Below are positions 12,949-24,363 of a stretch of 64,000 nucleotides of DNA, piece after piece; within the stretch, counting starts at the first letter, position 1, and every line of letters begins with the position of its first letter. A program made the translations under genes and the position numbers. The notes under the pieces are model-generated. The model did no database searches, was not told the DNA's origin, and saw only the letters and a list, made by a program, of their open reading frames with translations. Origin of the DNA: Apostichopus japonicus (lineage: Eukaryota; Echinodermata; Holothuroidea; Aspidochirotida; Stichopodidae); the NCBI RefSeq assembly GCF_037975245.1, contig NC_092567.1, positions 13,904,876 to 13,968,875 of the forward strand, in the 5' to 3' direction.

Positions 12949-13671
12949 TTAATCCGATTCCGTCGTAATTGTAAAGGAATTGTTTTGGTTTATCTGGGAC
13001 GGCAACTCGTTTCTGATGTTTAAACCGAATGGTGCCGTGGTCTTTAGGTTTAGTTCCCAGAAATTTTCTTTCGCTTTCCTTGATTTATCTGTCCAAGAAT
13101 CGTTCTGGTCAATGGCAATAACACGCAAATTCTCAATTGAATGATTTTGGAGATTGAAGTGATTTGCAACAGGTTGGTAGATCTTTTTTGTTTTGATCGC
13201 CGATCTATGTTGTGTCATTCTCATTCTAAGAGTGTTTTTTGACTCTCCAATGTATTGCAAGTTACAAATATTGCAGTAGATGAGGTAAATGACATTTTTG
13301 GATAGGCAGTTAATTTTGTGCCGAATTTGGAACGTGCGTTTGGTTTGGTTGCTCTGAAAGGCCCCGGTCGAATCGACAAGTAAGCACGTTTTGCAATTTT
13401 GTGTACAGGGCGATGATCCTGTAGTTTCTGTTTTGCTTTCCCCTAATGGGGTGTCATCCCGAAAGGATGCCCGAACTAAGATATCCCGTAGGTTGCTGGG
13501 TCTTTTAAAAGCGATGACAGGTAATTCTGGGAATACTGATTTCAGGCGTTCGGTGCCTTGAAGTAGGTGAAAATTCTTCTGAATGATATTAGCCAGTGGT
13601 GGGAGACCAGGGTGGAATTCAGTAACGAATGGTACCCTTTTGGAACTGGTTTGACGAGTTTTGTACGTCAA
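12949..13671 (-). pseudogene. Penelope-like linker and GIY-YIG endonuclease
   Basis: Begins with VPFVTEFHPGLPPLANIIQ, the conserved segment after the RT thumb. CTQNCKTCLLVDSTG is the Cys-containing linker. VIYLIYCNICNLQYIGES is the GIY-YIG core, followed by the RMRMTQHRSAI helix and the FWELNLKTTAPFGLN tail. Over 720 bases the frame is intact, but it is one base out of register with the RT. Confidence 0.9.
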
Positions 13672-14520
13672 TGTTTCGGTACGGGGTTGCTTTTAGCCTT
13701 TTTGATGGCATTTTCAATAGTACCCCGAAAATACTGTCTGTTTAGGAGGTGTTGTGACAGTTCTTTAGTGCGTGAATCAAAATCGACTTCAGAGGAGCAA
13801 ATGCGTCGAATGCGCAACGCTTGACTGTACGGAATATTTCTGGTACAGTGACGTGGATGGCAACTGCTTGGTAAGAGGTAGTTGTGCTTGTTCGTGGGTT
13901 TATTGAACAAGTCTGTTTTGAGTGAACCATTTTGTAGGGTCACGGTGGTGTCCAGAAAGTGAACGCCATGTCCAGAAAAATCAGCAGTGAATTTGATAGT
14001 GTGATGAAACGAGTTTATGTCATCAATGAAGAGTTTTAGATTAGCCTCACCATGGGTCCATATCATAAAGATATCGTCAATGTAACGTAACCACGTGTGT
14101 GGTTTCAAGTTTTGTCGAGATAAAAATTCTTTCTCGAGGTTTCCCATAAAGATGTTGGCAAAAGACGGTGCCATTTTGGTACCCATTGCGGTGCCATGAA
14201 TTTGGAGGTAGTGTTTGTTGCCAAATACCAGATTATTGTTGGTCAAGATAAGTTGCATTAATTCGGCCAATTCTTTCTTCGTGGGGGTTTTGCCACGTAT
14301 CGGTTTGAATGCTTTTGTGCAGGCCGAAATGCCCTCTTCGTTAGGGATATTTGTGTATAACGAAGACACATCCAAGGTAACTAACAGAGAAGATAAGGGA
14401 AGATTTTTAGATTTTTTATTTCCCCAATTTTCCGGATGAAATCCGTAGTGTCCTGCACATAGGACGGTAGGGCCGAAACGAGAGGTTGGATGAGGAGATC
14501 CACGAATTTGGAAATTTTTT
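13668..14520 (-). pseudogene. Penelope-like reverse transcriptase
   Basis: Upstream frame (14520-14405) includes [20 protein letters not shown] and VQDTTDFIRKI. After a frameshift the main frame (14375-13668) has DVSSLYTNIP (RT motif A, catalytic Asp), HGTAMGTKMAPSFAN (motif B), WLRYIDDIFMIW (motif C, the YIDD box) and the thumb segment FLDTTVTLQNGSLKTDLF. It ends with TGA at 13670-13668, directly overlapping the frame of the endonuclease. In intact elements RT and nuclease form one ORF, so this stop is damage. Confidence 0.92.
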
Positions 14521-14527
14521 CAGTCGC

Positions 14528-14645
<118 letters not shown>

Positions 14646-14705
14646 TACGCCTACAGTGGAATTACGACCTTCCTTACCGGTTTCGAACCTCTGGACATAC
14701 AATCA

Positions 14706-14825
14706 GCGTCCATAGCCTAGTGGTTAGGGTGTCCGCGTACAGAGCGGAAGGCCCGTGGTTCGAATCCCGGTGGAGGCTGAAAGTTGTTTCACTGTTCTTG
14801 ATTTTCCAACTCATTACGACTTTTC

Positions 14826-14828
<3 letters not shown>
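14706..14828 (+). mobile_element. tRNA-derived SINE (or tRNA pseudogene) with (TA)n tail
   Basis: Bases 14706-14777 fold as a tRNA: GCGTCCA pairs with TGGAGGC with one mismatch. TAGCCTAGTGG is the A box, CCGC-GTACAGA-GCGG the anticodon stem-loop (anticodon ACA), and GGTTCGAATCC the B box. The T stem is imperfect. A 50-bp unrelated body follows, ending in TTTTCATTTA and then (TA)n, so a SINE is more likely than a working tRNA gene. Confidence 0.75.

Positions 14829-14898
<70 letters not shown>
14829..14898. repeat. (TA)n microsatellite (SINE tail)
   Basis: About 35 TA units continuing from the SINE body. Confidence 0.97.
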
Positions 14899-14900
<2 letters not shown>

Positions 14901-14942
14901 CAATGTTCTGCGTATATATAGCAAACTTTACTATTTTTCTAC

Positions 14943-14966
14943 TATATATATATATATATATATATA
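14943..14966. repeat. (TA)n microsatellite
   Basis: About 12 TA units, the sixth tract in 5.2 kb. Confidence 0.95.
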
Positions 14967-15309
14967 GATACTTTACTACTCTACTGGGTTTTAATTTCAC
15001 GATTCTTCGAAAATGTCATTTGTGTCAATTGTGTCAATTTACACTGAATAAAAATTCACACCAATAACCATTTTATCGCAGAGTACATAATCACTCATCC
15101 GTTGACAATATAACCGTTATATCATTATAGATACAGTTCAGGGTAAAGACAAAATCAGATTTGCAAAATGTACACTGAGAGGGTGGAATGAAAAGCTGTA
15201 TTTTGAGCTGTATAGTGTTAAATTGATTTTGTTAGATTCTGACCAAGTCTCAGTTTAGTTGCACATAATTTGTTACCCCATAATGTCTCACTAAGTAATC
15301 GGTATGGTT

Positions 15310-16030
15310 GTCACGTCACCGGTGAATCGATCACATCATCGTAGAATCGGACACAACACCGTACAACCGGTCACATCACCGTACAATCGATCACATCACA
15401 TAACAGTCGACCACAACCCTACACAATGGATCACATCATCGTACAATCGACCACAACACCGTACAACCGATCAAATCACTGTATAATCGATCACATCACA
15501 TTACAATTGATCACATCACAGTACAGTCGATCCTAGCACCGGACAATCGATCACATCACATAACAATCAACCACAACCCTACACATTCGATCACATCATC
15601 GTACAACCGATCACAACAACGTACAACCGATCACATGACAGTACAACCGATTACAACAACGTACAATCGATCACAGTACAATCGATCACATCACAGTACA
15701 GTCGATCACATCACATTACAATCGACCACAACCCTACACATTCGATCACATCATCGTACAATCGATCACAGCACCGTACAATCGATCACAACCCTACACA
15801 TTCGATCACATCATCGTACAACCGATCACAACAACGTACAACCGATCACATGACAGTACAACCGATTACAACAACGTACAATCGATCACAGTACAATCGA
15901 TCACATCACAGTACAGTCGATCACATCACAATATAGTCGATCACATCACAGTACAATCAATCACAGCACCGTACATCCGATCACATGACAGTACAATCGA
16001 TCACATCACAGTACAATCGATCGCATTGCC
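15310..16030. repeat. 20-bp satellite, about 36 copies
   Basis: The unit approximates GTACAATCGATCACATCACA, with variants (ACAACC, AACAAC) and some half units. A subset of units (CCCTACACATTCGATCACAT) recurs at intervals, which suggests a longer composite period. Open frames across it are repeat artefacts. Confidence 0.95.
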
Positions 16031-18000
16031 ATGTGTGTGTGTGAAGGTCTGCATTTCCATTTTTAATCTGTAGATGAAATCGACCCCGCTTTAACTTTTC
16101 ATTTTTAATGTATGAAAAGCCCGTTCTGTTTTGTGAGTGTATTTAAATAGTATTATTATAATTTTTGTTATGATTATGTTTATATAGTTGGAGCATTAAA
16201 CCCCGTTGAACCGCGTTTGATTTTTATGACACGTACTTACGGGGTTTTAGTACGGTATTAAAGAGTTTGTGAGGCTTATTATATATTCTCTTTAAAAATT
16301 GGATTTCTTTTTAATATCGTCTACCATGTTAAACGTGATATCTGTGCTATTATCAGAAGCAATTACCGCACCGCTGAGAATTAATACTCACTTTTTAATA
16401 ACGAGAGCTTTTTCTTAATGATTTTGAACGATGAGATGAGCCTTATAAAACCTGAGATGAAACTTTATGAGATATGAAAGACTACTCTTGTATATGTTCA
16501 TGGATTGACAACTATATGATATAGTATAAAGGAAGTAATATCCAAAGATTAATCAATTATTCGTATATGGACGTTGCGTCTATTTTGGTTCACGAGTTGG
16601 TACAAAAATCCAATGTTTGGTAGATATTTATTCCACTTATTGGATGACTTCATGGTTACCAACGAAGAACCCATTGTGACATAAACCAGTAGAGTTTGAG
16701 AAAGGAGATTTCACAAATATTTTCTTGTGGAGTTTTTAATGCTGTCAGAGCTCAGCCGTTGCATAATAACTGTTCAAATAATATGCTTAAAAAAAAAAGC
16801 AAAAGTGCTCCTTTTCATAAATGTTAGCGCAATTTTCTTAATGACATAACAATTTCCCCAGTGGCGTACTAAGCGGGTGAAGGTGGGGGTCCGCCAGGAT
16901 ACCAGTCAGAGAGGTGGCTTGCTACAGCCCCATGCCCCCCCAAAATCCTTATTGTTTTTTGTGAATCATTGTGTAATCAGATAGCGCCTTTTGCATTTAA
17001 GCCACCTTACATAAAAATGGAGGGGAAGGTCTTAGAGTAGACCCCCCCAGGACGGCATTCCCGGCACAGGGTGACAAAAGGAAGAATCCGCCATGGGTGT
17101 CAGCTATTCTAGGAAGGCACTGGATTTATCATATTGTTATATATATAGTTTCTTTTCTTGTCCCTTTATGTTCTGTAGGCTATGAGTCAAACGGTTATAC
17201 CGACCAACAACAGTTCATGTTCCCGTTGGCACAATGGATGTACACGTAATCATGCAAGGTATAAGGCCCATGGCACCATTTCTTTTCTATTTACCCGTTG
17301 TGATAAATATGGTATCAATGGAGGCGTTAACGTTGGTCAAGACGATAATGAAATGAGGACCAGAGAGGGGAAGGGGATATGATGACTGACCAGTCGTCCA
17401 ATCGGAGATGGGCACAGAGCAATAGGGGGGGGGGGGGGTGGAGGCTATTAGCCGCCAAATAAATCCGATATTAAGCAAGTGCAGTACAACTTGTTCCATA
17501 GTTCTACCTACGCGTGTTGTTATCACTAAGAGAGTAAACGAAGTAAATTAAACGTCTACAAGCTTTAAATGCATTAAGGAATATATTTTTTTAGCTCCAC
17601 TCACATTCAAGCAGGTTTTGTTATATTTAAGGATGAATTTAGTCTTAATACGTCATATCGACTGTCCAAGAAATAGGAATGAGTTGAGTGCCGGTAATGT
17701 TTCTGTATATAGTCTGGTTTGCGAGATATCAATCTTTAAAGTATGCTCAAGTCCTGGAATGCTCCTTTAAGGATAAGTCGATGATGACGTCAGTTCCACA
17801 GTGTAGGCCTGAATGTTAATCCATTGTTTAACAAGAGCACAACATGCGCTATGGTTTCTTGCTTAGTGGAATATTAAAGTGGTGTATGTCCTCACCCAAC
17901 ATATTAATATTTATGTCCACGTATACCAGATATTAACCAACAACTGTATTCCATGTTTGGATATAATCTGATTTAAGGTTTTGGCGTTATTAAGAATTTA
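16031..18000. other. Gene-free stretch
   Basis: AT-rich single-copy-looking sequence. The only structure seen is short C- and G-runs (about 16930, 17040, 17427-17440). No exon supported. Confidence 0.5.
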
Positions 18001-18510
18001 AAAATTTGTCCCCTCCCCAAATACTTGGGCCCAATAAAATTTGCGTCCAAATGGCCCCTTAAATATTTGGCCCAAATAATGTGGCTAAAAGATTTAATTG
18101 CCCCCCCACCGACATTGAATCCCAAAAACTGTGGGCCCCAAAATATTGGGCCCCACAAATTCGTGCCGGAATGCATTTGAGGTGAAAATAAAACATTTGG
18201 GCCTACTCAGCCCAAGAATGGGCTCAGGAGTTTTTGGGACCCAGATGGCCTGCATGTACCAGCTATTAACCAACAAAGGTCGCAAGTTATTACAATGTAA
18301 AGTTGTACGTTTGACCCCATAACCTCATTAATATTCATAAGGTCAGCGCCAAAAACGATAGGGCACACCTCACTATAATACATCCACATAAATCCAACAC
18401 TCCGTTGTTGGGTTATCGTGAATCAAAGCAAGTGTAACAGACGCACACACACGCTCACCCGACTGCATAAGTTTATTTGCTTCCATCAAGAAACCAAAAA
18501 TGGCAATAAC
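18000..18510 (+). repeat. Dispersed GGGCCC-rich repeat family C, copy 1
   Basis: Aligns by eye with 26580-27050: both have GGGCCCC-type direct motifs, ATGCATTTG then GTGRAAATAAAA, ATGTACCRGC, CCTCATTAATATTCATAAGG, GGGCACACCT and GACGCACACA.CACAC, then CTTGACTGCATA-like ends. Mobile element of unknown class. Confidence 0.65.
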
Positions 18511-20015
18511 TCAACCAAAACATTGTTCCTGTAACTTCATATGAACAGCAGAGCACCATTGGTCGACATTAAACACTATTTGTCATTGATAAACTGTTAA
18601 TGTACTGTCAATAAACATTTCAATATTCCAGGCCATAGGTCTTGGTTTCCTATTGAGTAGGGTGTTGCTTCTGGGAAACTGAACCAATGGATAGTGTGTT
18701 AAACTAAGTAGGCCAGCCGCTTTAATTGATAGGCCTCGGATGTTCCGAGGGTTGTTTCTCGATTCTGGGGTGATAACAGATTTGTTTAGCGATCTATATA
18801 TCAAAATTAATTTGGTGCTCTCAGTCAACCTTCGAGTTGTTTTCTGATGTTCACGCTCATTAAATATTATGTCTCTTCATAATGATCTCGTTAATGACTG
18901 TAAAACTGATAGTTGGAAAATATTGAATCAGTAGGCCTTATACATTTACGATAAAGTTGTATTTCAGAACTTGGGATTAATCTCGACACTTTGTCCTGGG
19001 AGAGGATGCAAGGGGTGGGGGGTGGGGGTGAGGTATGGGCAGTCTCGTAAATAGGTCAGTGCAGCTGGTGTGGACTCATTTTGCCAGGGCCCTATGGTAT
19101 GACCGATAACCGCCTGAAGATAAGTGTTTAAAATCAGAATATTTATTAGTTTTCTTAAATAATGTTCATTCGTAAATTTCTCACACAATAACTATCAAAT
19201 TGGGAATAAAAACCAAAACCTGTCCTGAACAGAGAAAGCCTGATAGTGCCATATCTAGATGTCAAAAGGTGACAAGTTCGAAAACTCAGCCAAAACCAAA
19301 CTATGACTGGGCTTAGTTGAATGCAGACTCTCCTCTGGGGAGTTGGGGGAGGGTGGAGAGGGGGGGGGGATTGATTGCATATCACCTATTTATATCTGGC
19401 TATGTTTCTGGTCGAGTTGGCATAATACAGAGTTGTAATGAGACACTTCTTCCTAAGTACAAGTAATTATCAGTGATTTTCCTGGCACCAGTTTAATCAT
19501 TGACTCAAGTCACTGTGTTAGTTCTATGGGGGATATTGTTTTACATTCTTCTTGGATTCGCTAACTACCTGATATTTTAGTGACTTGAGTATTGTTGTTT
19601 AAAACACTGGCGTAATGACCGCAGTTTTGCCCAGGGGTCTAGGTCATGGGTCAGCCTGCCCCTGATGATGACTCCCGGATATGGATGGAACGAGTGACCA
19701 AAGAACATGGAGAGAACTAGAATTGATAGTTATTACGCTATGTTTATTCGATGAATCTTGCATTAAGTAACACATAGATAAATACATATTTATATATCTA
19801 TACAATGGAGATTATAGTATCTTAAATGAAAAAAAATGCTGCACAGTGAAGCATAAACAACTGCTTTAAAGCCTGGGTTGTATATACAGCACACTGATGG
19901 ACAATATAGTGAAGATATACATGCTGCAGATGTGACCATTAAACCAACAATGAAACAATATGGTGAATTCTCATTCTAAACAAACAAATATATTATCACT
20001 AGTCTTATATCCTTT
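18510..20015. other. Gene-free stretch
   Basis: No exon, RNA gene or tandem repeat recognised apart from a G-run near 19362-19370 and a GGGGTGGGGGGTGGGGGT stretch near 19013. Confidence 0.5.
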
Positions 20016-22437
20016 ACATAAACCAACCAATGTAATCAGTTTACCAACTTCACATAAAATCATTACCCAACTGATATAATCATAAACTGTTTACCTATCT
20101 TACATAATCACCATTATCATATACATGTATCATAAACTGTTTACATCCCTTCCGTAATCATCCTCACCAAACTGATGTAATCATAAACTGTTTACCTCCT
20201 TTCTATATAATCATCCTTACCAAACTGATGTAATCATAAACTGTTTACCTCCATTCTGTATAATTATCCTTACCAAACTGATGTAGGCATAAACTGTTTA
20301 CCAATCTTATGTTATCATCCTTACCAAACTGATGTAATCATAAACTGTTTACCAATCTTATGTTATCATCCTTACCAAACTGATGTAATCATAAACTGTT
20401 TACCTCCCTTCTATATAATCATCTTTACCAAACTATGTAATCATAAACTGTTTACCAATCTCACATAATCACCATTATCATAAACATGTAATCATAAACT
20501 GTTTACCTCCATTCTGTATAATTATCCTTACCAAACTGATGTAGGCATAAACTGTTTACCAATCTTATGTTATCATCCTTACCAAACTGATGTAATCATA
20601 AACTGTTTACCAATCTTATGTTATCATCCTTACCAAACTGATGTAATCATAAACTGTTTACCTCCCTTCTATATAATCATCTTTACCAAACTATGTAATC
20701 ATAAACTGTTTACCAATCTCACATAATCACCATTATCATAAACATGTAATCATAAACTGTTTACCTCCATTCCGTAATCATCCTTATCAAACTGATGAAA
20801 TCATAAACTGTTTTCCTCCTTTCTGTATAACCATCCTCACCAAACTGATATAATCATAAAATGTTTACAAATCTTATGTAATCATCCTTACCAAACTGAT
20901 AAAATCATAAACTATTTACCTCCTTTCTGTATAATCATCATTACCAAACTGATGAAATCATAAACTGTTTACCAATCTTACATAATCACCATTATCATAT
21001 ACATATAATCATAAACTGTTAACCTCCCTTACGTAATCATCCTTATCAAACTGATGTAATCATAAACTGTTTACCTCCCTTCTGTATAATCATCCTTACC
21101 GAACTGATGTAATCATAAACTGTTTACCAATCTTATGTAATCCTTACCAAACTGATGTAATCATTAACTGTTTACCTCCCTTCTGTATAATCATCTTTAC
21201 CAAACTGATGTAATCATAAACTGTTTACCTCCTTTCTATATAATCATCCTTACCAAACTGATGTAATCATAAACTGTTTTCCAATCTGATGTAATCATCC
21301 TTACCAAACTGATGTAAACATAAACTGTCTACCTCCTTTCTGTATAACCATCCTCGCCAAACTGATGTAATGATAAACTGTTTACCTCCTTTCTATATAA
21401 TCATCCTTACCAAACTGATGTAATCATAAACTGTTTACCAATCTTATGTAATCCTTACCAAACTGATGTAATCATAAACTGTATACCTCCTTTCTGTATA
21501 ATCATCTTTACCAAACTGATGTAATCATAAACTGTTTACCTCCTTTCTATATAATCATCCTTACCAAACTGATGTAATCATAAACTGTTTACCAATCTGA
21601 TGTAATCATCCTTACCAAACTGATGTAAACATAAACTGTCTACCTCCTTTCTGTATAACCATCCTCGCCAAACTGATGTAATGATAAACTGTTTACCTCC
21701 TTTCTATATAATCATCCTTACCAAACTGATGTAATCATAAACTGTTTACCAATCTTATGTAATCCTTACCAAACTGATGTAATCATAAACTGTTTACCTC
21801 CTTTCTGTATAATCATCTTTACCAAACTGATGTAATCATAAACTGTTTACCAATCTGATGTAATCATCCTTACCAAACTGATGTAAACATAAACTGTCTA
21901 CCGCCTTTCTGTATAACCATCCTTACCAAACTGATGTAAACATAAACTGTTTACCTCCTTCCTGCATAACCATCCTTACCAAACTGATGTTATCATTAAC
22001 TGTTTACCTCCTTTCTGTATAATCATCTTTACCAAACTGTTGTTATCATAATCTGTTTACCAATCATATTTAATCATCCTTAGAAAACTGATGTAATCAT
22101 AAACTGTTTACCAATCTGATGTTATCATCCTAACCAAACTGATGTAATCATAAACTGTTTACCTCCCTTCTGTATAACTATCCTTACCAAACTGATGTAA
22201 TCATGAACTGTTTACCTCCCTTCTGTATAATCATCTTTACCAAACTGATGTAATCATAAACTGTTTACCAATCTGATGTAATCATCCTTACCAAACTGAT
22301 GTAATCATAAACTGTATACCTCCTTTCTGTATAATCATCCTTACCAAATTGATGTAATCATAAACTGTTTACCTCCCTTCTGTATAATCATCTTTACCAA
22401 ACTGATGTAATCATAAACTGTTTACCAATCTTATGTA
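20016..22437. repeat. 53-bp satellite array with higher-order structure
   Basis: About 45 units of roughly 51-54 bp, each containing TAATCATAAACTGTTTACC and CCTTACCAAACTGATG. Two unit subtypes alternate ('ACCTCCTTTCTGTATAATC' and 'ACCAATCTGATGTAATC'). Multi-unit blocks recur: the 'GTAGGCATAAACTG' block at 20283 returns at 20541 (258 bp, five units), and the 'ACCATCCTCGCC' block at 21331 returns at 21642 (311 bp, six units). Confidence 0.95.
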
Positions 22438-22606
22438 CAACCTAAAAAGCCTTATAATCATTGCCTGCTTACCGTGTTTACACAAATTAACATTGAGCTA
22501 ATCTCAACATCACCTATACAGATGGTTACCATTAATTCATTATCATACCTACCCATCCAGTTTGACTTTATCACGATTAAGAGGTTACTTCTCAATGGGG
22601 GCGGGC

Positions 22607-22992
22607 TTTCCAGCTAGTGGCGGAGCGTCCATACAGTCAGGGGGCGGATCCCCCCCCCCCGACAGACTGCTGGCGCCCTTTCAGCTTTTTACCACTTTTT
22701 ACTTATTCGCGATTATTGCCTTTTTATTGCGCTCTCATCTACCTATTGACATTTGTCACAGTTTGTTGGTGTAATTTGGCGATGACACCTATTTATTCTT
22801 CGTTTATCTGCAAATTAGCCAGGCCCGGAAAGGGTCATTTCAGGCGATCAAGGTAGTATGTTTACTCAAAAAAAATCTGTACGCTACGCACCAACCTGTG
22901 GTGGCGCTCCGCTTAGATAGTGTCGAAAGCGCCCCTGCAGACCATTCTCGCCCCTCCTGACCAATACCCCTAGCTCCGCCACTGTCTCCAGC
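22607..22992. mobile_element. hAT-type MITE, copy 2 (370 bp)
   Basis: Element 22615-22984; flanks TTTCCAGC and TCTCCAGC differ at one of eight bases. Ends TAGTGGCGGAGC and, reverse-complemented, CAGTGGCGGAGC. Inside, on the minus strand, is the same GGAGCGCCACCACAGGTTGG / GCGTACAG core as the other copies, and a C-run at about 22651. Confidence 0.7.
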
Positions 22993-24091
22993 TATCCCCC
23001 AGATCCAACAGAGGGTGCTGTCACAAGATCTTACCTAGTTTCTTGAACCTGACAAGCTGTAGTCTCAGACCGTATATCACATTGGTACTGTGAGCTAATC
23101 ACAAATAGAATATATATACAACTTACTTTCTAATTATTGTAGACAGGTTTTTGAAACATATTTTCGAAGTTAGAAGTCAAACTAATTACTTCAAACACCT
23201 TAATTTGTGCATTTTAAATCCTTTTTTATTTAACCTTGAACTAGTCAATTTCCAAGCATGTGTGTATCCAAGCTTATCTGGTGAGTGCGACCGTGTTACC
23301 TTGATTCAGGAATAATATCACAGCCCCCTTTATCAGAATGCTAGAGAGCCCCTTCCTCTGCTGGAAAGTCTCTACCAATCAATTCTCAATAAATATCAAA
23401 CACGCATATGTACATAGTAATTCAAATGGAATACATAGAGTCACTTAGATAATTTAATAAATTCTGTGTACAACAGTGTTATGCAATCTAATGTTTGGGT
23501 AAACTATGCATAAAGGCTAGGATAATATTACAGTGCATTTGATTCAGCAACACCTTTTAAGATGAAACTTTTTGTGAGAAATGCATGTTGAGAATTCCAA
23601 TAGGTTATCCCACCCATCCCGTGGTATGGTTTACTACTCTTATTGAGAACACGTATCTGAACTCATACCTGTGCACACAATATTAGTATATATATTATTT
23701 CAGGACTGAAAACAATACATAAAGAATGTGTGTGTCTGCACTTGTTTTGTATCCTGGCTGAGGGCTTGGACAAAGAAATTGCGAGTCCTCAGACGTGAAG
23801 AATCACCAGGTCCTCAGACAAATTCTATTGTTAATATGGATATTGTTAAGATTAGGTAGGGTACGTGGACTTAAAGAGTGTAAAAACAATGGGGTCCTCG
23901 GTCTGAATGTAAAACACACCTGGGTGAGTCTGTGTCTGTTTAGAGTAGTTTTGAGGAGCTGGGGGGGGGGGGAGGAAATTTGGGTTATCTGTAATATTTC
24001 TGTTTGCTGATATGGATGATATATTTGCTGAACTCCAGTGTGTTTGTTAGTTTTGATCCTCTTATCAAGTACTTAATGGAAAGAACCGTAT
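22993..24091. other. 3' flank of the fibrinogen-domain gene
   Basis: Non-coding; would contain the 3' UTR. A G-run lies at about 23961-23970. No confident poly(A) site assigned. Confidence 0.4.
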
Positions 24092-24363
24092 CTAGACAGG
24101 TCTTATCTTCATTTCTGTGTATTTGATGTTATAATGACCTCCAGGTAGAAAATACCACTGTATGCTTGATAGAGCATCATCTGCTGCCATGTAGTCACCA
24201 TTGAGGTTAGATTCTGCACAGTTCTTGTACCACCAGGCACCATGCCTACTAATAGCACAGTTAGTACTGCCAACTGCTTTATCATTGTCCCTGTCAAAGG
24301 TACTGAAGGCAGAGTTACGATGAGTACTCAAAGCATAACCACCAGGGGCACCTCCATCTGTGT
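24092..24363 (-). CDS. FReD gene exon 7 (calcium site and C terminus)
   Basis: Starts DTDGGAPGGYALSTHRNSAF, then the calcium-binding DRDND, the second Cys pair (STNCAISRHGAWWYKNCAES), NLNGDY and terminal YTEMKIRPV with TAG at 24094-24092. Acceptor TTAATTCACAG; a CACAG six bases downstream is a possible alternative that keeps the frame. Confidence 0.93.

Noticed and set aside
15304-15853. Open frames rich in His/Thr/Ser across the 20-bp satellite
   Set aside because: They follow from the tandem unit and change frame with unit-length variants; no start or splice context.
15310-16030. CRISPR-like regular spacing
   Set aside because: Units are contiguous tandem repeats without unique spacers, in a eukaryotic context.
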